DNA of 64,000 nucleotides from an uncultured Alphaproteobacteria bacterium (lineage in GTDB: Bacteria > Pseudomonadota > Alphaproteobacteria > HIMB59), in NCBI GenBank assembly GCA_902574995.1, contig CACGPP010000005.1:32980-96979 (forward strand), read 5' to 3'. The position numbers and the translations under genes were made by a program. Positions 29,612 through 38,708 of this stretch are shown in pieces. Numbering within the stretch: position 1 is the stretch's first letter; the number at the start of each line of letters is the position of its first letter. Under the pieces are notes generated by a model, which was given only the letters and a program-made list of their open reading frames with translations, did not search any database and had not been told where the DNA came from.

Positions 29612-29717
29612 TTATTTCCTCTTCTTTATGTTAATAAATTGTTAATTTTAATATACTAAATAAAATAAAATTTAAATGTAAGAGAAATGGTCGCGGAAAT
29701 TATTATGATATTCTCTT

Positions 29718-30137
29718 TTATCTAAAACTAAGGCCCATTTGTTCGAAAACACCATGGTTATCGACCATCACATAATTATCCATAAATTTACCATTTTCTA
29801 TTGTCCAAAAATCAGAAAACTGCATTTTAATTGCCTTACCAGTTGGTTTTACACCTAAATAAGTTCCGCTATGAGTGCCAGTTAAATAACCTGTCGCACT
29901 TATCCAATTACCTTCTGCGACAACAATATCATTTTTTACATGATAGTCTGGAAACGCTTCATAAAAAGGTTTAAGAACCTTATATTTAAAATTTTCAATA
30001 CCGTGTATATCACCAAAACCTGGAGGTCCATGCCAAATCATATCATCATTCCAATATTTATGCTGTGCCTCTAAATCTTGTGCATTCAAGGCATCGTACA
30101 TATTTTGCAATAGTATTTTACTTTCATTTAAATTCAT
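29718..30137 (-). CDS. SnoaL-like ester cyclase-family protein (single domain)
   Basis: This 139-residue protein has one SnoaL/NTF2-like domain (cone-shaped alpha+beta barrel). Typical blocks are 'YWNDDMIWHGPPGFGDIHG', 'VLKPFYEAFPDYHVKNDI', 'GTHSGTYLGVKPTGKAIKMQF' and 'NYVMVDNHGVFEQMGL'. The name comes from polyketide cyclases, but bacterial members outside antibiotic clusters mostly have unknown small-molecule activities. It overlaps the tandem-domain gene upstream by 4 bases and is followed after a 106-base gap by the sugar-binding-protein gene. It is the only single-domain member of the five in this island. Confidence 0.82.
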   Translation of the reverse strand: MNLNESKILLQNMYDALNAQDLEAQHKYWNDDMIWHGPPGFGDIHGIENFKYKVLKPFYEAFPDYHVKNDIVVAEGNWISATGYLTGTHSGTYLGVKPTGKAIKMQFSDFWTIENGKFMDNYVMVDNHGVFEQMGLSFR

Positions 30138-31273
30138 TTTTTTTCTCCTAAAATTTGTATTAAGATTGCCAATTCATTGAAACCAGTCCATTCTTTTGTG
30201 ATTTTATTATTTTTAATTTCCCATTGTGTAATGCCCCAAAGATAACACTCTTTATTAGATGGTTTTCCATAAATTCCATTTCCTTTGTGAGTTCCCACAG
30301 CGCCCCAACGAATTGATACTAAATAACCGTCTTTACTATTTCCCATCCAATATAAATCTTCAATACTTAGTGCAAGGTCAGGAAATGATGCAATTAATGA
30401 AATTATAAAATGTTTCAGCTTTGGTATTCCAACAAATTTTCGACTAGTTGATCCTTCAAATTTTATATTTTTTGTATAAACACTATCAATAGCAGAAAAA
30501 TTTCTTCTATTCCAAATAGTATCAAAAACCGCATGAACAAATTCTCTAATGTTTTTAATTTTATCAGGTATCGCGAAGCTTATGGGGTTTAACTTTTTAA
30601 TATTTCTTTTGGGTTTTGAATTTCTAAAATCAGGAGCAAATGGACCAATATTTCCTTTATTAGCAATTTGTTTTGCTACTTCATTTAAGTCTAAGCCTAA
30701 TTGTTTTATTAAACCTGCAGTATCATAAACAACATTTTCGTAATATATTTCATTATTTTTTGCAACACAGTTTGCAATACAGAACAACCTAACTGATTTA
30801 CCTGTTGGTTTGGCAAAATTGCTATAACCAGTGTTCGTGCCCGTAATTATAGTTCTGTGTGAAGTATGAAAACTAGTTTTGTCATCTCCTGCCCATATAA
30901 CCTCATCAGCATATAATCGAATATTTGGGAAGGCGTTGTTAGTATGAACTGTATCAGAGACTATTTTTTCAGATCCGAATTGTAATCCAAGTTCATCCCA
31001 AACACGACATTTTGGGCTATAAGTATCATATATATAACCAATATTTTTTTCTTCCCATATGCTGTAGGTAATTCTGACAATATAATCAATTATATTTTTA
31101 TATTGTTTTTCAAATCCCTGCATTGATTGAAATGGTAAATTTTTAGGGTTTGGATTTAAAGATTTAGCATTACCACCTCCGCCATAAGATTTAAGAGAGA
31201 TATCAAAATTTTTAGGCATATGATGATCTTTTAAAGGGATTGGTTTTAAATCTTTAATTAAAGTTTTTTTCAT
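30134..31273 (-). CDS. tandem SnoaL-like domain protein, type A
   Basis: This 379-residue protein contains two SnoaL/NTF2-like domains (roughly residues 60-200 and 230-375) after an extended glycine-rich N-terminus. First-domain landmarks are 'EVIWAGDDKTSFHTSHRTI', 'AKPTGKSVRLFCIANCVAKNN' and 'YDTAGLIKQLGLD'; the second has 'YWMGNSKDGYLVSIRWGAVGTHKGNGIYG'. It is a paralogue of 34207-35178, sharing the IWE, SHR, TGK and Q-L-(G/N) landmarks in the same order. Both members of this pair lie divergent to a type B tandem protein. No signal peptide is present. The activity is unknown. Confidence 0.75.
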   Translation of the reverse strand: MKKTLIKDLKPIPLKDHHMPKNFDISLKSYGGGGNAKSLNPNPKNLPFQSMQGFEKQYKNIIDYIVRITYSIWEEKNIGYIYDTYSPKCRVWDELGLQFGSEKIVSDTVHTNNAFPNIRLYADEVIWAGDDKTSFHTSHRTIITGTNTGYSNFAKPTGKSVRLFCIANCVAKNNEIYYENVVYDTAGLIKQLGLDLNEVAKQIANKGNIGPFAPDFRNSKPKRNIKKLNPISFAIPDKIKNIREFVHAVFDTIWNRRNFSAIDSVYTKNIKFEGSTSRKFVGIPKLKHFIISLIASFPDLALSIEDLYWMGNSKDGYLVSIRWGAVGTHKGNGIYGKPSNKECYLWGITQWEIKNNKITKEWTGFNELAILIQILGEKK

Positions 31274-31368
31274 AAATAAATTTACTAATACTATTAAATA
31301 AAATTCAAAGCAATAATTTTATATAAAATGAATATTATTATTTTTTCTTTTGTATTATAAATAGACTA

Positions 31369-32373
31369 ATGTCCGATTTTCAGAAAGAAAAATCATTAGT
31401 ATTAAATTTTATAAATGAAGTTGATAATGCTAATGAGGATAACTTAATTGAAATAATTTCTAAGTATACATCTAATAATTTTAATATGAAATGTACACAT
31501 CCTTTTAACGAGATAATAGGCATTGAAGAATTTGTAACAAAATTTTGGTTTCCTATAAAAAAATCATTTAAGCCTATCCAAAGAAGAATGGATATCTTTT
31601 ATGCTGGCACAAATTTAGTTGACAATCATTCTTCAAAATGGGTTGTGAATATGGGACATTTGCTTGGAAGTTTTAATTTTCCTTTTTTTGACATTCAACC
31701 AAATTTTAAGACTGTAATGTTATGGTATTGCGAGTTTTATAAAGTCGAGGATAACAAAATACAAGAAGGTGCCTTTTTTTTAGACATTTTAAAATTTATG
31801 CAACATTTAAATTTATCAGTTGTCCCGGAGTCAACGGGGATGATTGGCTTTAATCCGGGACCTAAAACACATCAGGGTTTATGCTTTGAAAAACAAAGTG
31901 AAATAGAAGGAAAGAAAACTCTTGAACTTATAATGAGAATGGCAAATCGATTAATTGGTGAGGGGATGAGGACAACAATTCCTGATTTACAAAAAGACTG
32001 GCATGAGGACATGATATGGTGGGGACCAGGGGGTATTGGTGCATCATATACCTATGATGGTTATTTAAAAGGTCACACGGGTCCTTTTGAGGATAATTTA
32101 GATTTTATAGATTTCTCTGGGCATATACTTGAAAACTCAGAGGGAAATTATGGTGGATGGTTTGGTTGGCCAAATTTAAAAATGAAACCAAAAGGTAACT
32201 ACATGGGTTTCAAACAAGACACAAATCTTATTGGGGAGATGAGAGTTGTTGACCTTTATAGAAGAGATGGAGATAAAATAGCAGAAAATTGGATATTAAT
32301 TGATCATCTTCATTTTTTAAAATGTGTGGGTATTGATTTACTTGAGAGAAATAAAAATGAAAATTCTAAATAA
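31369..32373 (+). CDS. tandem SnoaL-like domain protein, type B
   Basis: This 334-residue protein has two SnoaL-like domains (about residues 15-150 and 180-330). The second has 'WHEDMIWWGPGGIGASYTYDGYLKGHTGPF', 'NYGGWFGWPNLKMKPKGNYMGFK' and 'ENWILIDHLHFLKCVGIDLL'. It is a paralogue of 36256-37350, which shares 'GPxGIG', 'NWxxIDxxH' and the spacing between them. It is divergent from the type A gene at 30134-31273, with a 95-base shared promoter region, and convergent with the MetE-like gene, whose end it overlaps by 8 bases. Function is unknown; the Trp/Gly-rich segment suggests a hydrophobic pocket. Confidence 0.75.
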   Translation: MSDFQKEKSLVLNFINEVDNANEDNLIEIISKYTSNNFNMKCTHPFNEIIGIEEFVTKFWFPIKKSFKPIQRRMDIFYAGTNLVDNHSSKWVVNMGHLLGSFNFPFFDIQPNFKTVMLWYCEFYKVEDNKIQEGAFFLDILKFMQHLNLSVVPESTGMIGFNPGPKTHQGLCFEKQSEIEGKKTLELIMRMANRLIGEGMRTTIPDLQKDWHEDMIWWGPGGIGASYTYDGYLKGHTGPFEDNLDFIDFSGHILENSEGNYGGWFGWPNLKMKPKGNYMGFKQDTNLIGEMRVVDLYRRDGDKIAENWILIDHLHFLKCVGIDLLERNKNENSK

Positions 32374-33496
32374 ATTTAGAAGCGAGTTTAGTACCCTCCA
32401 CTAGTGCAATAAGTTTTTCATAACAAATATTTTCATCAATTTTTCCAAAGCCTGCAAAAGTACTAAAGCCACAATCAGTTCCAGCCATTAATTGCTCTTT
32501 AGGCACTACTGTTGAATACTTAATTAATCTTTCAGCTACTACTTCTGGGTGTTCTACAAAATTAGATGTAGAGTCAATTACGCCAGGTACTAACACTTTA
32601 TCTTTTGGTAATTTAATTTCTTCAAAGACTTTCCACTCATGTGCATGTCGAGGATTGGATGACTCAATTAGAAAATATTTAACTTTTGATTTTAAAATTA
32701 TAGGTAATATTTTTTTTAGAGCTATATCATGAGTATGTGGCCCCTCATAATTACCCCAACAAATATGCATTCTAGTTTTTTCAATATCAACGTTTTTTAA
32801 AGCATGATTTAAACACTCAATTTGCATTTCAGCTTTTTTTAAAAAATCCTCCTCAGATAGATCTTTAAAATTCATATGCCTAGCTAGTGCTAAATCTGGA
32901 CAGTCTAATTGAACATGAATATTTGCATTAGTAATTTGTTCATACTCATTTGCCATAATACTAGAGAGTTTATTTAAATATTCATCATCGCTAGTGTAAA
33001 ATTTATTTGGCATAAAAACATTAATAACACCCGGTGATGCTGCATTCATAAATGCTTTTGCATGACCATACTTTTTTAAGGCGTTGCTAAAATTTTCAAT
33101 ATCATTTAACAAAGAAAAATTATCTTTTATTTTTAATTCATTGGTGCAACATGGTCTTGAATAAGTAGGTGTTCCTCCACTAATAGCTAACTTTTCCTTA
33201 TAGTCTGGAAAATCGTCTAAATCGGCAGGTGCTCTTCGTTCACTTTCTCCTGAAAAACCATCAATTCTATCCTTAATATAAGTAGCATAACTAATCTTGC
33301 TCATCTCACCGTCACTTATGAAATCTAACCCAACTTCAAGTTGTCTTTTTACAATTTGTTCAACATTTGAGCTTAAAATATTTCCAAATAATTTTTTGTT
33401 GTATTCTTCACCCTTATCCTTGGTAAAGAGATATTCTGATAGTTCTTTGGATCTTGGTAAGCTACCAACGTGTGTTGTCAAAATTTTAGATGCCAT
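32366..33496 (-). CDS. MetE-type zinc methyltransferase core (cobalamin-independent methionine synthase-like)
   Basis: The 376-residue protein corresponds to only the C-terminal catalytic barrel of MetE, without the N-terminal half of the 750-residue enzyme. 'TTHVGSLPRSKEL' starts the barrel. The zinc ligands are all present: His and Cys in 'MHICWGNYEGPHTHD', Glu in 'FLIESSNPRHAHEW' and Cys in 'AGTDCGFSTFAGFG'. Such short forms include archaeal methionine synthases using methylcobalamin or other donors, and demethylases or lyases acting on sulfur compounds. Its position among SnoaL, RraA-like and cupin genes suggests a catabolic or side-reaction role rather than normal methionine synthesis. 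It lies 5 bases after the RraA-like gene. Confidence 0.8.
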   Translation of the reverse strand: MASKILTTHVGSLPRSKELSEYLFTKDKGEEYNKKLFGNILSSNVEQIVKRQLEVGLDFISDGEMSKISYATYIKDRIDGFSGESERRAPADLDDFPDYKEKLAISGGTPTYSRPCCTNELKIKDNFSLLNDIENFSNALKKYGHAKAFMNAASPGVINVFMPNKFYTSDDEYLNKLSSIMANEYEQITNANIHVQLDCPDLALARHMNFKDLSEEDFLKKAEMQIECLNHALKNVDIEKTRMHICWGNYEGPHTHDIALKKILPIILKSKVKYFLIESSNPRHAHEWKVFEEIKLPKDKVLVPGVIDSTSNFVEHPEVVAERLIKYSTVVPKEQLMAGTDCGFSTFAGFGKIDENICYEKLIALVEGTKLASKFI

Positions 33497-33501
33497 AATA
33501 A

Positions 33502-34203
33502 TTATGAATTGATAAATTTTTTATACTTATCTAAAAATTGTTTTTTCGAAAATTTTTTATTATTTCTAAAGAAATCAAAAATTATTTTTTCTTTTTTTAT
33601 CATTTTTTTAATAGCCAATGGTAATTCAATTAAAAAGTCTCTTTTTATTATAACAGCACCGTGTAAGTCTGCGTGAATAAGGTCGTCAGGTTTTACTTTC
33701 ATATTAAAAATATCAACATTGCAATTGATTTTATGAATTTGATTGTATCCATGCCCTACTCTTATTTCACCACTTAATATTTGAAACTTTCTATTTATCT
33801 CCTGTAAGTCCCTCATTGCTCCGTTTGTTATAGCTCCAACAAATCCAAAATTTAAATGTATAGATGCATTAAGTTCACCCCACCATGCACCAATTGTATT
33901 AGTCTTATCCTTATCCTCGATAACACAAATCTTTGGGTAGTTTCCTTCGAACATATACTCGTAATATTTATCTCTATTTTTAATTATATTTGTATTTTTC
34001 TTTTTTCTGGATGTAATAATCGCTGTTTTGGCAAAACCAATGATTGGTTTTAAACTTGGATTAATACAATGCATTGTTTTTTGTGTGTGTCCTTTTGATC
34101 GTAGAGTTGGATCTAATAATTCTAGTGAATTTGAGATAGTTGGAGTGTCATAATTTCTTATGTATTCAATAATTTTCTTTTCTCTTTTTGTTAGTAGTTT
34201 CAA
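33502..34203 (-). CDS. RraA-like / HMG-CHA aldolase-family protein
   Basis: The 233-residue protein belongs to the RraA/4-hydroxy-4-methyl-2-oxoglutarate aldolase fold family. Supporting blocks are 'YDTPTISNSLELL' near the N-terminus, 'WWGELNASIHLNFGFVGAITNGAMRDL' (normally G-x-x-x-D-G-x-x-R-D, here with Asn for the Asp), and 'VKPDDLIHADLHGAVII' (normally PGD-x-x-x-x-D-x-x-G). The catalytic Arg-Asp pair is retained in 'MRDL'. Family members cleave pyruvate-derived aldols or bind RNase E; context favours an enzyme. It lies 3 bases after the type A tandem SnoaL gene and 5 bases before the MetE-like gene. Confidence 0.75.
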   Translation of the reverse strand: MKLLTKREKKIIEYIRNYDTPTISNSLELLDPTLRSKGHTQKTMHCINPSLKPIIGFAKTAIITSRKKKNTNIIKNRDKYYEYMFEGNYPKICVIEDKDKTNTIGAWWGELNASIHLNFGFVGAITNGAMRDLQEINRKFQILSGEIRVGHGYNQIHKINCNVDIFNMKVKPDDLIHADLHGAVIIKRDFLIELPLAIKKMIKKEKIIFDFFRNNKKFSKKQFLDKYKKFINS

Positions 34204-34206
34204 TTG

Positions 34207-35178
34207 TTATCCAGTTTTTAATAAAATTTGTTTCCAAATTGTTGTTTCATCAAATAGAACCCATTCATTTTTGATCCCTCTTGGACCAAATTCAGCCTGA
34301 GATATTCCCATTATATGAACATTTGCATTACTAGGATTAGAAAATAAACCAGGTCCTGAATGAATTCCCTCTAGTGACCATCTGATGGATGCCTTTTTAT
34401 ACTCATTTTTTTCCTCTAAATAGCATACATGTTCAACTTTAAAAATTGAATCCGGAAACATAGATCTTAGTGAAGACCAAAAACTCTTTACCTCATCTAC
34501 CCCTAATGCTTTCTTGCCTCCAGGCTGCTCTTGATTGACTGATCGATCATAAACTTTATCTATTATGTTAAAATTATTATTAAATATTTCCTTTAAAATG
34601 TTAGCATAATCTATTCCAGTATTATTTGTTGAGATCGGTATTTGTATATATTTTACTTCATGTGAGGTATCGTTATTAAAGGGAGCTGGGCATTTATCTT
34701 TACCGCCTTGATTTTCAATTACTTTTGCTGCATGTTTTTTAGGGTCAATATTTAACTGCCGAACAATAGCACCCTGGTCTCTTACAAGCCATTCATCATA
34801 AACCTGGTTATTCTTGCAAGCGCAATCAGCTATTACTCGATACTTGAGAGTTTTACCAGTAGCTTTTCCATAAATACCATCATTTAAATGCGTCGCCTTA
34901 GATAAAATTCTATGTGATGATAAATATCCATGTTCTTCATTACCAATCCAAATAACATCTTCGCCTAATAACTGTCGATCTGGAAATTCATTCAAAGTGG
35001 CATAAGTAGCCTTCACTACAGCATCAGGGCCATATATTACACCGTCTGGAGATCTAACTGGAATACCCTCAGCATAATAGTCTCTAATTGACTCAACATC
35101 TTTATTTTCCCAAATTTGATATGTTATTTTAAATATATAATCTGGTAGATCTAAAAATTTATTATCAAAACCTTTCAT
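34207..35178 (-). CDS. tandem SnoaL-like domain protein, type A paralogue
   Basis: This 323-residue protein has two SnoaL/NTF2-like domains (about residues 1-150 and 185-323). First-domain landmarks 'ITYQIWENKDVESI', 'DVIWIGNEEHGYLSSHRIL', 'KATGKTLKYRVIADCACKNN' and 'RQLNID' align one for one with those of 30134-31273, showing duplication within the island. The second domain has 'SIRWSLEGIHSGPGLFSNPS'. It is 2 bases after the bicupin gene and 3 bases before the RraA-like gene, in a compact four-gene run. The activity is unknown. Confidence 0.75.
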   Translation of the reverse strand: MKGFDNKFLDLPDYIFKITYQIWENKDVESIRDYYAEGIPVRSPDGVIYGPDAVVKATYATLNEFPDRQLLGEDVIWIGNEEHGYLSSHRILSKATHLNDGIYGKATGKTLKYRVIADCACKNNQVYDEWLVRDQGAIVRQLNIDPKKHAAKVIENQGGKDKCPAPFNNDTSHEVKYIQIPISTNNTGIDYANILKEIFNNNFNIIDKVYDRSVNQEQPGGKKALGVDEVKSFWSSLRSMFPDSIFKVEHVCYLEEKNEYKKASIRWSLEGIHSGPGLFSNPSNANVHIMGISQAEFGPRGIKNEWVLFDETTIWKQILLKTG

Positions 35179-35180
35179 TA

Positions 35181-36155
35181 TTAGAGGTTTTTTTGTCGTA
35201 TAATAAAGATACTTCCTTCTTGATTGCTAATATTTTTTAAACTTCTATTTGATCCTCTTGGAGACGAGAAAGAGTCGTTTGGTCCAATTGTGGTTTTTTG
35301 ATCATTGCAAGTTACTTCCCATTCACCCTCTAAACATAAATAAACTTCAGACTCTTTTAATGTGTACGGATGAATGTGAGCATTCTTACCATTTAACATT
35401 GTCAAACCAAAGCCAGTATTATGGTCTATGTTTGGCTCAAAATCTTTGTTATGAACATTAAAATGGTCAAGGTAATTTAAAATTGAATTAGAGTTATAAT
35501 GCTCATCATCTTTTAAATATTTATCCTTATTTTCATAACGTATTACATATTTTTCAATTTCTTCAGAAGTGTAATGATCGAAAGACTCTAGATCTTTTTC
35601 TTTAATAGGTTCAAGGGCAGCTTTTCCGTCTGGTATTTTATTTTTATCAAGATCAATTAAGGTATTGTCATTTAATAAAACCATTCCAGACTCTTTTGCT
35701 TTTTCTAAAACTTTTGGTGTCCATGTTATCACACCCGGATCATTTTCTCCAAGGACAACAAATATTAATGCGTTTTCATCACTTACATTTTGAAATCCTC
35801 GAAACATATTAGTGGGAAATGAAGCAACATCTCCCTTGTTTAAAACTACTTCGCCCTCTTTACCATCTGTGCCCCAATAAAAGCGCCAAGAGCCTGAAAA
35901 TATCAAAAATACTTCTGCAGTCGTGTGGCTATGAAGTCCCGATCCATTCATTGGAGCGGCACTTACTGCACCGATATTGAAGCCATGTTCTTCAGCTATT
36001 TTAACGTTTTGCTTGGTATCCTCACTCACTCCAGGGCCAACTATAGAATAATTCAGTCTATCTTGATGCCCTTTGAGCTTCCCTTCTACAAATGGAACTT
36101 TACTTGGAATTAGTTCATTAAACTTTACCAAACGACTGTTAATATCCTGCGTCAT
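35181..36155 (-). CDS. bicupin-domain protein
   Basis: The 324-residue protein has two cupin barrels. The first ('GSGLHSHTTAEVFLIFSGSWRFYWG', residues about 70-94) keeps the metal-binding pattern HxH...E with a following Gly loop. The second ('NAHIHPYTLKESEVYLCLEGEWEVTC', about residues 255-280) has a similar HxH...E. Two intact metal sites suggest an enzyme such as a dioxygenase, isomerase or decarboxylase on a small acid, rather than a storage protein. It is the first gene of the minus-strand run cupin-SnoaL-RraA-MetE and is divergent from the type B SnoaL gene across about 100 bases. Confidence 0.8.
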   Translation of the reverse strand: MTQDINSRLVKFNELIPSKVPFVEGKLKGHQDRLNYSIVGPGVSEDTKQNVKIAEEHGFNIGAVSAAPMNGSGLHSHTTAEVFLIFSGSWRFYWGTDGKEGEVVLNKGDVASFPTNMFRGFQNVSDENALIFVVLGENDPGVITWTPKVLEKAKESGMVLLNDNTLIDLDKNKIPDGKAALEPIKEKDLESFDHYTSEEIEKYVIRYENKDKYLKDDEHYNSNSILNYLDHFNVHNKDFEPNIDHNTGFGLTMLNGKNAHIHPYTLKESEVYLCLEGEWEVTCNDQKTTIGPNDSFSSPRGSNRSLKNISNQEGSIFIIRQKNL

Positions 36156-36238
36156 TAATTAGAATTTAAATTTCCTCATTTTGTTAAATATTATTTAAAT
36201 TGTGAAGTTAATCAAAGTAATATTTATTTATATTAGAT

Positions 36239-36246
36239 AGGTGAGG
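36239..36246 (+). promoter_or_regulatory. ribosome binding site favouring a TTG start
   Basis: The sequence AGGTGAGG is a near-consensus Shine-Dalgarno site. It overlaps the GTG used as start in the ORF track (36241) and lies 9 bases before an in-frame TTG at 36256. No Shine-Dalgarno precedes the GTG, and an in-frame TAG lies immediately upstream, so the TTG is the likelier start. Confidence 0.6.
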
Positions 36247-36255
36247 CAATATAAC

Positions 36256-37350
36256 TTGAGCGAAATTAAAAATTTTGATACCGGTATTCCAATTAAAAGT
36301 GGGGCAAAAATTATAAATTTGGACCCTAAAGAAAATATATTAAATAAAAAAAAAATTAGAAATCTTCTCAAAAAAATTTCTGAGTCCAAAGATAGTGATT
36401 TAAGTCAAAATATAAAGAATGCATATCATGAAAATGCTGAAATCTATGCATTCCACCCTGTAAACCATATAAAAGGCATTGATGAAATAATGAATACCCT
36501 TTGGAAACCTTTACTGAATTCTTTTCCAGATTTAGAGAGAAGAGATAATTTAATAATTGGAGGGAGTTTTCAAGATAGGGTTTATGTCTCAACTGTTGGT
36601 CATTTAACTGGCACTTTTGTCAATCCATGGTTAGGTGTTCCCTCCAATGGAAAAACTATTCATTTACGAATTTGTGAGGTTCATCAAATAGAAAATGAAA
36701 AAATAATCAATTCTCATGTGTTAATTGATATAATGGATTTTATAAGGCAAGCAGGTTTTTGGCCAATTAATTCATCTTTAGGTATAGAAGAAATGTGGCC
36801 AGGACCCATTACTGGAGACGGAACAACCTTTGAAAACCTAGACTCTGATTTATCAGCTAGAACTCTTGATCAGGGTCTTACGATGCAAAGAAGTTTAGAT
36901 ATAAAACCAGAAACTGAGACTGGAGCTACTAAAGATAGTGTCAGACAGAAATTAATTAACCATCCTCAAAAAGATTATTGGCATCCGAAAATGATGTGGT
37001 ACGGACCATGTGGCATAGGCACTGCCAGAGGTTTAAAAGGTTTTATTGAGCATCATCAGCTACCATTTAGATTGACGTTTAAAGAGAGAAATTATTGGAA
37101 AATTGGCCATTACATTGAAATAGGTGATGGTAATTATTCTATGACAGGTGGTTGGCACAGTATTCAGGCTACACACGGTTCAAGTGATTGGCTCGGATAT
37201 GAACCTACTAATAAATTAGTTACTATGAGAGTGATGGATTTTTATTTACATAATGAGGGTCTTATTAGGGAAAATTGGGTACCAATAGATATTGTCCATA
37301 TTTTATTTCAATTAGGAATAGATGTGCTCAAATTAGTTCATAAGAAATAA
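36256..37350 (+). CDS. tandem SnoaL-like domain protein, type B paralogue
   Basis: From the TTG start this is a 364-residue protein (369 from the track's GTG). It has two SnoaL-like domains. The first (about residues 30-165) has '[20 protein letters not shown]' and '[21 protein letters not shown]'. The second (about 225-355) has '[22 protein letters not shown]', '[20 protein letters not shown]' and '[21 protein letters not shown]'. It is a paralogue of 31369-32373. It begins the plus-strand run with the HisD-like dehydrogenase (2-base gap), UgpC-type ATPase, SDR and HAD genes, so it is likely to be co-expressed with them. The function is unknown. Confidence 0.75.
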   Translation: MSEIKNFDTGIPIKSGAKIINLDPKENILNKKKIRNLLKKISESKDSDLSQNIKNAYHENAEIYAFHPVNHIKGIDEIMNTLWKPLLNSFPDLERRDNLIIGGSFQDRVYVSTVGHLTGTFVNPWLGVPSNGKTIHLRICEVHQIENEKIINSHVLIDIMDFIRQAGFWPINSSLGIEEMWPGPITGDGTTFENLDSDLSARTLDQGLTMQRSLDIKPETETGATKDSVRQKLINHPQKDYWHPKMMWYGPCGIGTARGLKGFIEHHQLPFRLTFKERNYWKIGHYIEIGDGNYSMTGGWHSIQATHGSSDWLGYEPTNKLVTMRVMDFYLHNEGLIRENWVPIDIVHILFQLGIDVLKLVHKK

Positions 37351-37352
37351 AA

Positions 37353-38678
37353 ATGACAGTTGAATTTATCAAAAAAAGTTTAAATGAAAAACAAAGAGCT
37401 GAAGAAAACAATAAAGTTAAAGCAGTAGTTGAGAACACTTTAAAAGAAATTGAATTAAAGGGAGATAGCTATGTAAGAGAATTATCAGAGAAATTTGATA
37501 AATACTCACCTAGTTCATTTAGATTATCTGAAGATGAAATAAGTAAATTAGTGGATGAAGTTTCTGATAATGACAAAGAGGATATTAGATTTGCACAAAA
37601 ACAAGTTCGATCGTTTGCTGAGGCACAATTAAAAAGTTTAAATGAAATTGAAGTAGAAACTCAACCAGGTGTAATTCTTGGACATAAAAATATACCTGTT
37701 CAATCAGTTGGCTGTTATGTTCCTGCTGGAAAATTTCCAATGGTGGCATCAGCTCATATGTCTGTAGTCACTGCTTCAGTTGCTGGAGTTCCAAGAATAA
37801 TAGCAACAACACCACCCTATCAAGGAAAACCAAATGCTGCTGTAGTTACAGCTATGAAAATGGGAGGAGCACATGAAATATACGTTTTAGGTGGAATGCA
37901 AGGTGTTGGAGCTATGGCTATTGGAACTGAAACCATAGAACCAGTAGATATGATTGTTGGTCCTGGAAACGCATATGTTGCAGAAGCAAAAAGGCAATTA
38001 TTCGGTAAGGTTGGGATCGATTTATTTGCCGGTCCTACCGAAACAATGATTATTTGCGATGATACTGTAGACGCAGAAATATGTGCTACTGATCTTCTTG
38101 GTCAAGCAGAGCACGGTTATAATTCTCCTGCAATAATGATTACTAATTCAAGAGATTTAGCAACAGAAACAATAAAAGAAATAGATAGACTGCTCAAAAT
38201 TTTACCAACAAAAGATACTGCTGGTGTTAGCTGGAAAGATTATGGTGAAATAATTTTATGTGAAAGTTATGATGAAATGTTAATGAAAGCTAATGAGATA
38301 GCTTCAGAGCATGTTCAAGTAATGACAGATAGAGATGAATGGTTTTTAAAAAATATGACATCTTATGGAGCACTTTTTTTGGGTGCAAGAACAAATGTTG
38401 CGAATGGAGATAAAGTAATAGGAACAAACCATACATTACCGACAAAAAAAGCTGGAAGATACACTGGTGGTTTATGGGTTGGTAAATTCATAAAGACTCA
38501 TACCTATCAAAAAATTACAACCGATGAAGCAGCTACAAAAATTGCAGAATATGGATCAAGATTATCATATTTAGAAGGTTTTATTGGTCACGCAGAACAA
38601 TGTAATGTTCGTGCAAGAAGATTTGGTGGTGTAAATGTAGAGTATGGAAAACCAATATCTAAGTTAAAAGATCAATAA
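37353..38678 (+). CDS. histidinol dehydrogenase-family enzyme, probably a sulfopropanediol-type alcohol dehydrogenase
   Basis: The 441-residue protein has the HisD fold and zinc-site residues ('[13 protein letters not shown]', 'ASEHVQV', 'NHTLPT' and 'GHAEQCNVR'). It differs from histidine-pathway HisD at the segment '[28 protein letters not shown]', where the tyrosine and the 'SAHMSVVTA' string match what I know of HpsN, the NAD-dependent 3-sulfopropanediol dehydrogenase, and its relatives. No other his gene is near. It follows a tandem SnoaL gene by 2 bases and precedes a sugar-type ABC ATPase, so it most likely oxidises a diol or polyol in two steps to an acid. The precise substrate is unknown. 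Confidence 0.8.
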   Translation: MTVEFIKKSLNEKQRAEENNKVKAVVENTLKEIELKGDSYVRELSEKFDKYSPSSFRLSEDEISKLVDEVSDNDKEDIRFAQKQVRSFAEAQLKSLNEIEVETQPGVILGHKNIPVQSVGCYVPAGKFPMVASAHMSVVTASVAGVPRIIATTPPYQGKPNAAVVTAMKMGGAHEIYVLGGMQGVGAMAIGTETIEPVDMIVGPGNAYVAEAKRQLFGKVGIDLFAGPTETMIICDDTVDAEICATDLLGQAEHGYNSPAIMITNSRDLATETIKEIDRLLKILPTKDTAGVSWKDYGEIILCESYDEMLMKANEIASEHVQVMTDRDEWFLKNMTSYGALFLGARTNVANGDKVIGTNHTLPTKKAGRYTGGLWVGKFIKTHTYQKITTDEAATKIAEYGSRLSYLEGFIGHAEQCNVRARRFGGVNVEYGKPISKLKDQ

Positions 38679-38708
38679 TATGTTATAGAGTTTATTTGAA
38701 TTAACAAA

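Noticed and set aside
29682-29717. AAGAGAA/TTCTCTT inverted repeat after the single-domain SnoaL gene
   Set aside because: The loop is about 21 bases and there is no T-run on the right side, so it does not make a convincing terminator.
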